Source: Chitinophaga pinensis (GTDB lineage Bacteria; Bacteroidota; Bacteroidia; Flavobacteriales_D; Crocinitomicaceae). From it: 13,429 nt of DNA. The stretch lies in contig CAMBRH010000064.1 in assembly GCA_945870115.1 (NCBI GenBank), positions 1 through 13,429 on the forward strand, given 5' to 3'. The position numbers were made by a program, and so were the translations under genes. Below, piece by piece: positions 7,051 through 13,429 of the stretch. The notes beneath the pieces were generated by a model that was given only the letters and a program-made list of their open reading frames with translations, was not told the origin of the DNA and did not search any database. Numbering within the stretch: position 1 is the stretch's first letter; every line of letters begins with the position of its first letter.

Positions 7051-7659
7051 TTAATCTAAATAAACTGGATTTGTCATATTTTCCTTAACGAAAAGTTCAA
7101 TTTTCTCGGTACTTTCTTTGGCGAAAATAATTCGTTGGCATTTTCCAAGACTTTCAAATAAGCGCAACACTTTATTTGAATGGTTGTGAACTAAAATTTC
7201 ATTGACATCAAAAAGGATTATGTGTTTTAATAATTTTAAATTAATTCCATTCTGAAAATACAATTCAATAACGCGTTTTGGATTTCCAATTACAATGTCG
7301 CAACCATCAAAAAGATCGTTTCGTTCTTTGATTTTATTTGCTTTGTCATGCACAAGCACGGTTCTTAATTCTGTGCCGTATTTTAGTTGCTTTAATTTTT
7401 CTTCAACTTGAAACGCTTCATCAATTCCATTAATTAATATTAAAGCTCTAGGCACGTCATCTTCTGATTCATCTCGTAATTTAACAATTAAATGAATAGA
7501 ACTCAGCAATATTTCATCTGAAATTTCTTGACCAATAGAAACCAAATCAAATCCACTTTTCATTTTTTTTAAAATCTTTTCTTGATTTTCAGTAAATTCA
7601 GTTATTCCAATTCGAGTTAAAGCAAATTTTAGGTTTTCGTTTAAATCTGTAAATTTCAT
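7051..7659 (-). CDS. Degenerate single-domain DEAD-box helicase homologue
   Basis: The 202 residues align along their length with the first RecA-like domain of DEAD-box RNA helicases, but the ATPase motifs are eroded. The Q-motif region keeps F3, G18 and Q26 (FTENQ). Motif I should be AxTGxGKT but reads SIGQEISD (41-48), with no P-loop Lys or Thr. Motif Ia is NGIDEA (77-82) in place of PTRELA. Motif Ib is NPKR (126-129). Motif II, normally DEAD, reads FDVN (150-153). Motif III, normally SAT, reads AKE (180-182). The protein ends NPVYLD, where family domain 1 normally ends, and no second RecA domain follows. The frame is intact and starts at a normal ATG. I infer that it cannot hydrolyse ATP and may act as a structural or RNA-binding partner, but the function is unknown. 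It lies downstream of the patatin gene on the same strand, across a repeat-rich gap. Confidence 0.8.
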   Translation of the reverse strand: MKFTDLNENLKFALTRIGITEFTENQEKILKKMKSGFDLVSIGQEISDEILLSSIHLIVKLRDESEDDVPRALILINGIDEAFQVEEKLKQLKYGTELRTVLVHDKANKIKERNDLFDGCDIVIGNPKRVIELYFQNGINLKLLKHIILFDVNEILVHNHSNKVLRLFESLGKCQRIIFAKESTEKIELFVKENMTNPVYLD

Positions 7660-7692
7660 TTGATATTTTTTGTAAAGATAGATAAATTTAAG

Positions 7693-7720
7693 TTATGAAT
7701 GTTGAGTTATGAGTTATGAA
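7693..7720. repeat. Second heptanucleotide array (four 7-mers)
   Basis: Four contiguous 7-base units occur here: TTATGAA, TGTTGAG, TTATGAG and TTATGAA. They use the same alphabet as the array at 832-894 and keep strict 7-base phase. Bases 7693-7712 match the reverse complement of 868-887 at 19 of 20 positions. The array lies just upstream of the DEAD-box-like gene. Confidence 0.8.
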
Positions 7721-7735
7721 TAAAATTGATTGATC

Positions 7736-7755
7736 AAAAAAAATCATAAGATTTT
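7736..7755 (-). terminator. Candidate intrinsic terminator after the patatin gene
   Basis: On the minus strand AAAATC (7755-7750), a TTAT loop and GATTTT (7745-7740) form a 6-bp stem that runs directly into more T (to 7736). This gives eight consecutive T once the stem's own T are counted. It lies about 130 bases after the patatin stop codon. The stem has a single G-C pair, so it would be weak. Confidence 0.4.
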
Positions 7756-7803
7756 GTATCTAAATTAATTAAATCCAAAAATCTTGTAATTTGAAATTCA
7801 AAT
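7748..7803. repeat. Clustered inverted repeats in the patatin/DEAD-box gap
   Basis: AAGATTTTG (7748-7756) is nearly the reverse complement of CAAAAATCTT (7776-7785), with one extra A. Immediately next to it, 7789-7803 is a 15-base perfect palindrome around a central base (ATTTGAAATTCAAAT). With the terminator-like hairpin, the heptamer array and the element at 7822-7879, this makes 7660-7884 unusually rich in self-complementary sequence. No gene was seen in it. Confidence 0.55.
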
Positions 7804-7821
7804 GTGCATTTACACAAATTA

Positions 7822-7879
7822 AAGTCTTTTACCTTCGGTGCTACTTCGTGGTGTCTTAGGTCTTGCAGTCTTAAGACTT
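7822..7879. repeat. GC-richer element bounded by AAGTCTT/AAGACTT
   Basis: AAGTCTT (7822-7828) and AAGACTT (7873-7879) are inverted ends around 44 bases. Read on the minus strand, the interior carries three AAGAC units 7-8 bases apart (starting at 7872, 7864 and 7857), a 10-base palindrome GTCTTAAGAC, and a near-direct repeat CACCACGAAG/CACCGAAG. Bases 7821-7880 are about 43% G+C, clearly above the surroundings. It starts 5 bases after the patatin stop. It could be a dispersed intergenic repeat or a structured 3' end; no named family is recognised. Confidence 0.5.
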
Positions 7880-7884
7880 GAAAT

Positions 7885-10158
7885 CTATCTAATTGCTCTT
7901 TCATTAAATAACACGTAACCATAACTAATTTGAAACGAAATTGGATTAATTTGCTTTGGAAAATAATTAAAAGTTGCTCTAAGTGGACCAATTGGACTAT
8001 GGTAAATTGCTGACAAAGCATGTAAAAATGTTTCTCCTTTGAATAATTTTGAATACGAAAAACTTCCGTCATCTAAAACTATTAATTGTTTGAAAGGTTG
8101 ATAATAATAAGAATCTAAGCGGAAATCTATATTTTTGATTGGACTTAAAATAAAATTAATTCCTACACCTGCATGTTGAGGGGCTCTATATTCAGTTAAG
8201 AAAAAACTGTACAAATCTGGAAGAGGAGCAAATTCCGTTGTGTTTAAAAGTGTAGCAGTATAATTTGAAAAAAGAGATTGACTATTTACAATTGCTTTGC
8301 CGTGAATACCAAAATGAAAATGTTTTATGCTAATAGGAAAAGTTTGAAATTCGCTATTCAATTGAATCCATTGATGGTGTTTTCGCGTATCGTATTTTAA
8401 TAATGAAGTTGAGCCAGAAATACTTCTTTCAATTCCATCTACAAAGCGAAATTTTAATAAAAACATGTTCCCCGCATTTGCAAACTGCTTTTTATTTAAA
8501 GTGTTAAATTCCATTGTCCAAGAAAGATTGGTTCCTACGAACTTTGTTAAATCTGCCGTGTCTTTACTCGAAAAAGAGGAGGTTTGATAATATGAATCAT
8601 TTAATTCAAATAGGCGAACATCAAAGGTGTTTTTACCTTTATTTCCGATTGGATTTTTTATTTTTAATCCATAGTACATTTCATTTTGAACTAAAAAAGA
8701 GGGTTTAACATCTTCAAAAAATGTTGCTGAACTTCTAAAAAAATCCCAGCGATTCATTGTAAGATAGGGAGAAAATGTAATCGGATAATAATTAGGAATT
8801 GTAAAATCAATTGTCGTTTTTATAGAGCCGTAAAATCTACCAAAATAGGATTCTGCCTTAACTTTTATAGCATTTTTTTTTACGGATAAATAACTTAAGC
8901 CAATGTAGCCTGTATTTATTGGTCTAGATGAAAAATGCCCACCAACATCTAATTTAAATTCTTTGGTTTTTTTAACATAAATATCCATGTTGTAGGTAGA
9001 GTCATTTTTTACTAAAGAAGGATATAAATTATCAACTTGCTCAAAATTAGCTGTTCTAAAATAACGTTTAATCAATTTTTTTTCAGAAAGAATAACTCCT
9101 TTTTTATTTTTTGAAATTGAATTTCTCACAAAACTTACGTCTTTATCTTTTTTACTGGTGGTATTAATTCTACTTATTCTTAAAGTAGTTATGGAATTTT
9201 TGAAAATACTCCTTTTTTTCTCTAAGTCAGTTGGATTTTCTTTTCTAACAACGTGAATGTTAATTGAGTCAATCATTTTTAAAGTAGAAAAATATCCTTC
9301 ATCTATAGCTTTTTTTACATTTTCAAAATCAAAAGTTCCCAAAGTAGCTTTTGGCTCTATAATTATTCCGTAATCACAAGGTAAACTAAAGTTTGAATGC
9401 GAAACTAACATATTAGTAATTTGACTTATCAAGTTATCTTCCGATGGTTTTGTAGCATTTGAAGTCACATTGCTTCCAATAATATAGTCAACATCAAAAT
9501 CCTGGTACATTAATTCCACCGGGAAATTATTGTATAAACCTCCATCAAAAAGTAATTTTCCATCAATCTGAATCGGACTAATAAAAAACGGATAAGTCAT
9601 TGATGCTCTGACAACTAAATTTAGCTTTCCTTTGTCAAAGTTGATGCTTTTTTTGTGTTCAATGTCAGAAGCAACGCACCTAAAAGGAACAAACAATTGA
9701 TTGAAATCATCATTTTTTGATGCGCTGACCGTTCCAAGAATTCGCATCATTTCAAAATCTAATAAAACAGAAGAAATGAAATTTGTAGGAAGAGATTTTA
9801 ATAAAGTACTGTCTTTTGCGAAAGGAATACTAAAGATACTGGCATCATTTTCATCTTCTAAAAAGAAAAATTGTTGGTTGTTTTCTAAGCTACCTTGAGT
9901 CATCAATTGGAACCTTTTGCTCAAAACATAAGCTTCAATTTCTTTTGGTGAATATCCACTCGCATAAAGTGCTCCGATTAAAGCTCCAGCTGAAGTTCCA
10001 GTTATATAATCAATAGGGATTTGCTTTTCCTCTAAAGCTTTCAATACTCCGATATGGGCAAAACCTGACGCACCTCCACCGCTTAAAACTACACCGATTT
10101 TTTGCGGAAAAATAATTACGCTTTGAAAAATAATCAGAAGAATTAAATAAAATTTCAA
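7885..10158 (-). CDS. Patatin-like phospholipase with C-terminal outer-membrane barrel
   Basis: The 757-residue protein starts with a signal peptide (MKFYLILLIIFQSVIIFPQ) followed at once by a patatin domain at about 20-310. It has the oxyanion motif GGGASGFAHIG (27-37), the nucleophile elbow GTSAG (S56) and the catalytic DGG (D205), so the Ser-Asp dyad is intact. Residues of about 345-400 look like one POTRA domain. From about 400 on, alternating polar and aromatic strands resemble an Omp85-type barrel ending ISYGYVLFNERAIR. This is the PlpD-like arrangement of an outer-membrane-tethered phospholipase, known in other Gram-negative bacteria and common in Bacteroidetes. The start is TTG (minus strand, 10156-10158). 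An in-frame TAA lies two codons upstream, and the next in-frame ATG is beyond the nucleophile. The lipase class is secure; the substrate and whether the domain is secreted are not known. Confidence 0.92.
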   Translation of the reverse strand: MKFYLILLIIFQSVIIFPQKIGVVLSGGGASGFAHIGVLKALEEKQIPIDYITGTSAGALIGALYASGYSPKEIEAYVLSKRFQLMTQGSLENNQQFFFLEDENDASIFSIPFAKDSTLLKSLPTNFISSVLLDFEMMRILGTVSASKNDDFNQLFVPFRCVASDIEHKKSINFDKGKLNLVVRASMTYPFFISPIQIDGKLLFDGGLYNNFPVELMYQDFDVDYIIGSNVTSNATKPSEDNLISQITNMLVSHSNFSLPCDYGIIIEPKATLGTFDFENVKKAIDEGYFSTLKMIDSINIHVVRKENPTDLEKKRSIFKNSITTLRISRINTTSKKDKDVSFVRNSISKNKKGVILSEKKLIKRYFRTANFEQVDNLYPSLVKNDSTYNMDIYVKKTKEFKLDVGGHFSSRPINTGYIGLSYLSVKKNAIKVKAESYFGRFYGSIKTTIDFTIPNYYPITFSPYLTMNRWDFFRSSATFFEDVKPSFLVQNEMYYGLKIKNPIGNKGKNTFDVRLFELNDSYYQTSSFSSKDTADLTKFVGTNLSWTMEFNTLNKKQFANAGNMFLLKFRFVDGIERSISGSTSLLKYDTRKHHQWIQLNSEFQTFPISIKHFHFGIHGKAIVNSQSLFSNYTATLLNTTEFAPLPDLYSFFLTEYRAPQHAGVGINFILSPIKNIDFRLDSYYYQPFKQLIVLDDGSFSYSKLFKGETFLHALSAIYHSPIGPLRATFNYFPKQINPISFQISYGYVLFNERAIR

Positions 10159-10285
10159 GCTTTATAAAGATTAGAAATGAGATAGTTTTAATGCAAATTT
10201 AATTTTTTTTACACAAAAAATATCATTCTGAAAAAATATTTTTCCTATATTTACACTATTTAAATTGATATTTAATTCTAAATCA
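10159..10285. promoter_or_regulatory. Divergent promoter region, patatin gene / first lipoprotein
   Basis: This 127-base AT-rich spacer separates two divergently transcribed genes. On the minus strand TAAATTTG (reverse complement of 10194-10201) matches the TAnnTTTG -7 consensus for the patatin gene, about 36 bases before its TTG, but no TTG sits at the right spacing. On the plus strand TATATTTA (10246-10253) is a one-mismatch -7 box about 33 bases before the lipoprotein ATG, also without a clear -33. Both are candidates only. Confidence 0.4.
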
Positions 10286-10963
10286 ATGAATATAAAAATT
10301 ATTTTTACGTACATTTTTCTATTTCTTATTGTCATTTCATGCAAAAAAGATGCTGGTTCAATAAGTTTACATGAAAATTATTTTCCTCTAGAAAATGGAC
10401 GATTTGTTGAGTATGATGTAACGTCAATTACGCACAATGTTGCTGCTGGAATTCCTGAAACCACAAATTATGTTTTGAAAACCGTGGTTGGTGATACAAT
10501 AATTGATAATTCAGGAAGAATTGCAAGAAAATTTAGTCGGTGGATATTTAATGTTAATGAAAACAAATTTATTATTAAAGATTTATGGACGGCAATAATT
10601 GATCAAAATAGGGCGGAGCTAGTTGAGGAAAATGAAAGAATAATAAAACTGGTTTTCTCTCCAAGCTTAAAAAAAGTTTGGGATATGAATGCTTTTAATT
10701 CCAGGACTTCTGTTGAATCCAAATATGAAAACATCCACAATTCAGCATCAATTGGAAGTTTCACTTTTGATTCTACAGTAACTGTTGTTGAAGAAAAATT
10801 TGAAAATTTAATTGAGTTTAGAAAAAAATATGAAATTTATGCTAAAAACGTAGGTTTAATTTACAAGTGTTTTAAGGTTTTTGAAATTAGTTCTGGAGAT
10901 ACTTTAAATCCTTTAGTCGGAACTGAAATTTATTACAAAATAAGAAATTATGGCATTGAATAA
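10286..10963 (+). CDS. Lipoprotein of unknown function, paralogue 1
   Basis: The protein has 225 residues from the ATG at 10286, which places a clean lipoprotein signal at its N-terminus: MNIKIIFTYIFLFLIVIS then C19. An in-frame TTG at 10265 would add seven residues ahead of the signal and is less likely. After the lipidated Cys comes KKDAGS, a short charged tether typical of Bacteroidetes lipoproteins. The mature part includes HENYFPLENGRFVEYDVT, VVGDTIID, DLWTAIID and WDMNAFN, and ends EIYYKIRNYGIE. It is likely a beta-rich envelope protein. I do not recognise a characterised family. It is about 60% identical by eye to the next gene, including DNA runs of 18 and 21 bases, so the pair arose by tandem duplication. 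Confidence 0.85.
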   Translation: MNIKIIFTYIFLFLIVISCKKDAGSISLHENYFPLENGRFVEYDVTSITHNVAAGIPETTNYVLKTVVGDTIIDNSGRIARKFSRWIFNVNENKFIIKDLWTAIIDQNRAELVEENERIIKLVFSPSLKKVWDMNAFNSRTSVESKYENIHNSASIGSFTFDSTVTVVEEKFENLIEFRKKYEIYAKNVGLIYKCFKVFEISSGDTLNPLVGTEIYYKIRNYGIE

Positions 10964-11017
10964 TTTACATTTTGTGAAATATATTTTTTTTTGTATCGTT
11001 TTAATATAAACACTTTA

Positions 11018-11025
11018 TATATTTG
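11018..11025 (+). promoter_or_regulatory. -7 promoter box of the second lipoprotein gene
   Basis: TATATTTG fits the Bacteroidetes -7 consensus exactly. The nearest TTG upstream (10991-10993, at the end of a long T-run) is 24 bases away, one base beyond the usual 17-23 range. The box ends 15 bases before the ATG at 11041 and overlaps the TTG at 11023, so it argues for the later ATG as the start. The leader would be only about 10 bases. Confidence 0.45.
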
Positions 11026-11040
11026 TGGCTTACATTTTTC

Positions 11041-11718
11041 ATGAAAAATAAATATATTTTCATTCCCTTAATTTTAATTACACTGTTTTATTCTTGTAAA
11101 AAAGATAATAATGCGGTGAATTTTCATGAAAATTATTTTCCTTTAACAAAAGGTAAATTTGTAGAATATGACGTTACGTATATTAAACATAATTCCTCAA
11201 CACTTCACGATACAAGTTATTATGTCTTAAAAACGCTGGTTGGAGATACAATTATTGATAATCAAGGAAGAATTGCCCGTAAATTTTACAGACATATATT
11301 AAATACTCAAACTCAACTTTTTGAAATAAGTGATCTTTGGACAGCAATTATTGATGGAGAAAGAGCCGAATTGGTTGAAGAAAATCAGCGTATACTAAAA
11401 CTTGTTTTTGCTCCAACTTTAAGCAAAGAATGGGATATGAATGCTTTTAATGTTTACGAACCTTTGTTAGCATTTTATGAAAATATTCACAAACCTTTTT
11501 CTATTGGAGGTTTTGATTTTGATTCAACAATTACTGTAATTCAAGAAAGAACAGAAGTAACTTTAATAGATTATAGTTTAAAAACTGAAACTTATGCTAA
11601 AGATGTTGGTTTAATTTACAAGTATTATAAAGATTTGAATATCAATGATTTTGATACTTTAAATGTAGTTGGAGGTGAAGAAATTTATTATAGATTAAAA
11701 AATTACGGAGTTGAATAA
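11041..11718 (+). CDS. Lipoprotein of unknown function, paralogue 2
   Basis: Starting at the ATG at 11041 gives a 225-residue product, the same length as its upstream neighbour. The lipoprotein signal is MKNKYIFIPLILITLFYS then C19, followed by KKDNNA. A TTG at 11023 would prepend six residues to the signal and overlaps a promoter box, so ATG is preferred. It shares with paralogue 1 the segments HENYFPL, FVEYDVT, VGDTIIDN, GRIARKF, DLWTAIID, RAELVEEN, WDMNAFN and VGLIYK. The two differ most in the middle loops and in the stretch just before the final motif. It probably has its own promoter, and it ends 20 bases before the GT9 gene, so readthrough is likely. The function is unknown; its place is the envelope, probably the outer membrane. 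Confidence 0.87.
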   Translation: MKNKYIFIPLILITLFYSCKKDNNAVNFHENYFPLTKGKFVEYDVTYIKHNSSTLHDTSYYVLKTLVGDTIIDNQGRIARKFYRHILNTQTQLFEISDLWTAIIDGERAELVEENQRILKLVFAPTLSKEWDMNAFNVYEPLLAFYENIHKPFSIGGFDFDSTITVIQERTEVTLIDYSLKTETYAKDVGLIYKYYKDLNINDFDTLNVVGGEEIYYRLKNYGVE

Positions 11719-11738
11719 GCTTCATTGAAAAAGGAAAT

Positions 11739-12848
11739 ATGGATTTTAGTGAAATCAAATTTGATTGCAAATATTTTAAAGGGGGCATTCCTTGTAAACC
11801 TAACAAACAATATAATTATACGTGCAGTGATTGTCCAGTTTATACAAAAATTGAAAAACGAATTTTAATTATTAAATTGGGCGCTTTAGGTGACGTAATC
11901 CGCACAACGCCACTTTTAGTTAAATACAAAGAACTTTATCCAAATGCTCACATTACTTGGGTAACTTGGAGTCCTAGTATTTTACCTCAAAATGAAATTG
12001 ATGTGATTTATGCTTTAGATGCAGTGTCAATTTTTAATTTACAGTCAGCGGAATTTGATATTGCCATCAATTTAGATAAAGAAGAAGAAGCGTGTAAGCT
12101 TTTAACTCAAGTTAAATCGGTGGAAAAATTTGGTTTCGTTTGGAAAGATAATCACATAGATATTGCTAATACATCTTCTGCGCACAAACTTTTCACAGGT
12201 TTATTTGATGATTTATCTAAAAATAACACAAAAAGTTATTTAGAGGAAATTTTTGAAATTTGTAATTTAAAATTCAATCTAGAACCTTATTTAATAAATT
12301 TAAATGAAACAATTTCAGATAAATGGAAAAAGCAATTTTCTGAATTGAATGATGAAAACGGTAAGCGAAAACCTTTGATTGGCTTAAATACAGGTTGTGG
12401 TCCAAGATGGAATACAAGACTTTGGCCAACTGAAAATTGGGAAAAATTAGCTACACTTTTATTTAAAGCGGGTTACTTACCTGTTTTTTTAGGAGGAGAA
12501 TTGGAAAATGAAAAAAACATTCATTTAAGTAAAGTTACTGGTGGTTATTATCCTGGATATTTTTCTTTGGAAGAATTTATCGCACTTACTAATTCAATGG
12601 ATTTGGTTGTAACGCAAGTTTCTATGATGATGCACATCGCAACAGCATTGCAGAAAAAAATGGTTTTGATGAACAACATTTTTAATAAAAATGAATTTGA
12701 ATTATATGGAAGAGGGGAAATAGTTGGTCCTCCAAACGAATGTGTTTGTTTTTATGGTAATTCTTGCAGCAAAGGAAATTCGTGTATGCACGATATTCTT
12801 CCTGAAAAAATCCTTGAAGTAATTGAGAAAAACACCAAGAAGAAATGA
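11739..12848 (+). CDS. Glycosyltransferase family 9 (heptosyltransferase-like) with Cys clusters
   Basis: This 369-residue protein is a GT-B fold enzyme of family GT9, the group that includes LPS heptosyltransferases. The N-domain motif is ILIIKLGALGDVIRTTPLL (42-60); D52 sits where the catalytic Asp of WaaC lies. The donor-site region is GLNTGCGPRWNTRLWP (215-230), followed by TQVSMMMHIATAL (292-304), where the usual D-S/T-G before the His-containing helix is altered. Ahead of the fold is an extra segment with C10, C19, C29 and C32 (CX8CX9CX2C), and near the C-terminus a second group, C335, C337, C343 and C349. The eight cysteines suggest metal binding or disulfides. The sugar donor and acceptor cannot be told from sequence. 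The stop overlaps the next ATG by 4 bases (ATGA), so the two transferases are translationally coupled and probably act in the same glycan pathway. Confidence 0.9.
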   Translation: MDFSEIKFDCKYFKGGIPCKPNKQYNYTCSDCPVYTKIEKRILIIKLGALGDVIRTTPLLVKYKELYPNAHITWVTWSPSILPQNEIDVIYALDAVSIFNLQSAEFDIAINLDKEEEACKLLTQVKSVEKFGFVWKDNHIDIANTSSAHKLFTGLFDDLSKNNTKSYLEEIFEICNLKFNLEPYLINLNETISDKWKKQFSELNDENGKRKPLIGLNTGCGPRWNTRLWPTENWEKLATLLFKAGYLPVFLGGELENEKNIHLSKVTGGYYPGYFSLEEFIALTNSMDLVVTQVSMMMHIATALQKKMVLMNNIFNKNEFELYGRGEIVGPPNECVCFYGNSCSKGNSCMHDILPEKILEVIEKNTKKK

Positions 12849-13429
12849 AAATCGCTTTTCTTTCCACATTTTTCCCTTTTAGAGGTGGGATTGCACAGTT
12901 TAACGCTTTGGTTTTTAGGGAGCTTGAAAAATCAAATGAAGTCAAAGCTTTTACTTTTAAACGTCAATATCCAAATTTTCTTTTTCCAGGTAAAACGCAA
13001 TATGTTACTGAAAATGATTTGGCAGATAGAATAGATTCAGTTGAAATATTGGATTCAGTCAATCCTTTTTCATATGTAATGACTGCAGCCAAAATAAAAA
13101 ATTGGAATCCAGATGTTGTTATAACAAAATACTGGATGACATTTTTTGGTCCAAGTTTGGGTTTTGTTTTAGGGAAATTAAACAAAGCAACAAGAATTAG
13201 TATCCTAGATAATGTAATTCCACACGAAAAACGTTTTTTTGATGCGGCTTTTAATAAATATTTCCTCAAAAGAAACGATGGATTTATTGTGATGTCTGAC
13301 AAAGTTTTAGCAGATTTATTGTCCATAAAACCTGATGCAAAATATTTGAGAATAAATCATCCCGTTTATGATCATTTTGGTGAAATCTTGAACCGAGAAA
13401 TAGCCAAAAAAACATTAAAATTAGATCCA
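12845..13429 (+). CDS. Glycosyltransferase, GT4-type GT-B fold (3' partial)
   Basis: The open frame runs from the ATG at 12845, which overlaps the GT9 stop, to the window end without a stop, so 195 residues are visible and the C-terminal donor-binding domain is missing. The N-terminus MKIAFLSTFFPFRGGIAQFN has the first beta strand and glycine-rich loop typical of family 4 transferases. DNVIPHEKRFFD (122-133), DGFIVMSDKV (145-154) and HPVYDHFG (172-179) are also characteristic of this group's acceptor domain and inter-domain linker. The family is inferred without the conserved EX7E region, which would lie beyond the window. Coupling to the GT9 gene suggests a shared surface polysaccharide or lipid-linked glycan pathway. 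Confidence 0.85.
   Translation, partial: MKIAFLSTFFPFRGGIAQFNALVFRELEKSNEVKAFTFKRQYPNFLFPGKTQYVTENDLADRIDSVEILDSVNPFSYVMTAAKIKNWNPDVVITKYWMTFFGPSLGFVLGKLNKATRISILDNVIPHEKRFFDAAFNKYFLKRNDGFIVMSDKVLADLLSIKPDAKYLRINHPVYDHFGEILNREIAKKTLKLDP

Noticed and set aside
7673..7680. TATCTTTA on the minus strand as the promoter of the DEAD-box-like gene
   Set aside because: It is one mismatch from the -7 consensus, and no TTG lies at the required distance because the heptamer array occupies that position.
7822..7879. Integron attC site
   Set aside because: It has no core sites of the RYYYAAC/GTTRRRY type, and no integrase is in the window.
7734..8072. Minus-strand open frame of 112 codons
   Set aside because: It overlaps the 3' end of the patatin gene in another frame and runs through the repeat-rich spacer; its composition does not look like a protein.
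8514..9898. Two plus-strand frames at 8514-8708 and 9701-9898
   Set aside because: Both are antisense to the patatin-barrel gene and have no recognisable motif.
10964..10993. Hairpin TTTACA/TGTGAAA plus T-run as a terminator of the first lipoprotein
   Set aside because: The stem is short, needs a bulge and is nearly all A-T; the T-run may instead be part of the next promoter.
12682..13326. Minus-strand frames at 12682-12945 and 12964-13326
   Set aside because: They are antisense to the GT9 and GT4-type genes, whose sense-strand proteins have clear family motifs.

Overview
The window is AT-rich DNA, roughly 30% G+C by eye. It looks like a Bacteroidetes chromosome, most likely a Flavobacteriaceae genus close to Flavobacterium. 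The protein sequences (AccA, RibH, the Entner-Doudoroff enzymes, a patatin fused to an outer-membrane barrel, lipoproteins beginning CKKD) and Bacteroidetes-type promoter boxes (TAnnTTTG) without Shine-Dalgarno sites all point that way. No rRNA, tRNA, CRISPR array, transposase or phage gene was seen.

Layout: (1) 1-822, plus strand, the 3' part of accA (fatty acid synthesis). (2) 823-900, a heptanucleotide array that folds into a hairpin between the convergent accA and eda. (3) 901-5511, minus strand, a compact Entner-Doudoroff operon transcribed zwf, pgl, edd, eda, the same order as the reactions from glucose-6-phosphate to pyruvate plus glyceraldehyde-3-phosphate. It has a convincing promoter near 5614-5645 and an operator-like inverted repeat just upstream. 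Eda stops about 25 residues early, directly beside the heptamer array. (4) 5756-6891, minus strand, ribH (riboflavin synthesis) coupled to a membrane-anchored TPR protein. (5) 7051-7659, minus strand, a single-domain DEAD-box homologue that has lost its ATPase motifs. (6) 7660-7884, an intergenic stretch with a second heptamer array, several inverted repeats and a candidate terminator. (7) 7885-10158, minus strand, a patatin-like phospholipase with a POTRA-like segment and an outer-membrane barrel, starting at TTG. (8) 10286-11718, plus strand, two tandem paralogous 225-residue lipoproteins of unknown function. (9) 11739-13429, plus strand, a GT9 glycosyltransferase overlapping by 4 bp a GT4-type glycosyltransferase that runs off the end. 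These two are probably the edge of a surface-glycan cluster.

Most genes are ordinary housekeeping or envelope genes. No clearly new multi-gene system is visible. The items most worth a second look are the degenerate DEAD-box protein, the in-register heptamer arrays (TTATGAR/TGTTGAR) at two loci, the shortened Eda beside one of them, and the duplicated lipoproteins. There is no gene-free stretch longer than 300 bases.
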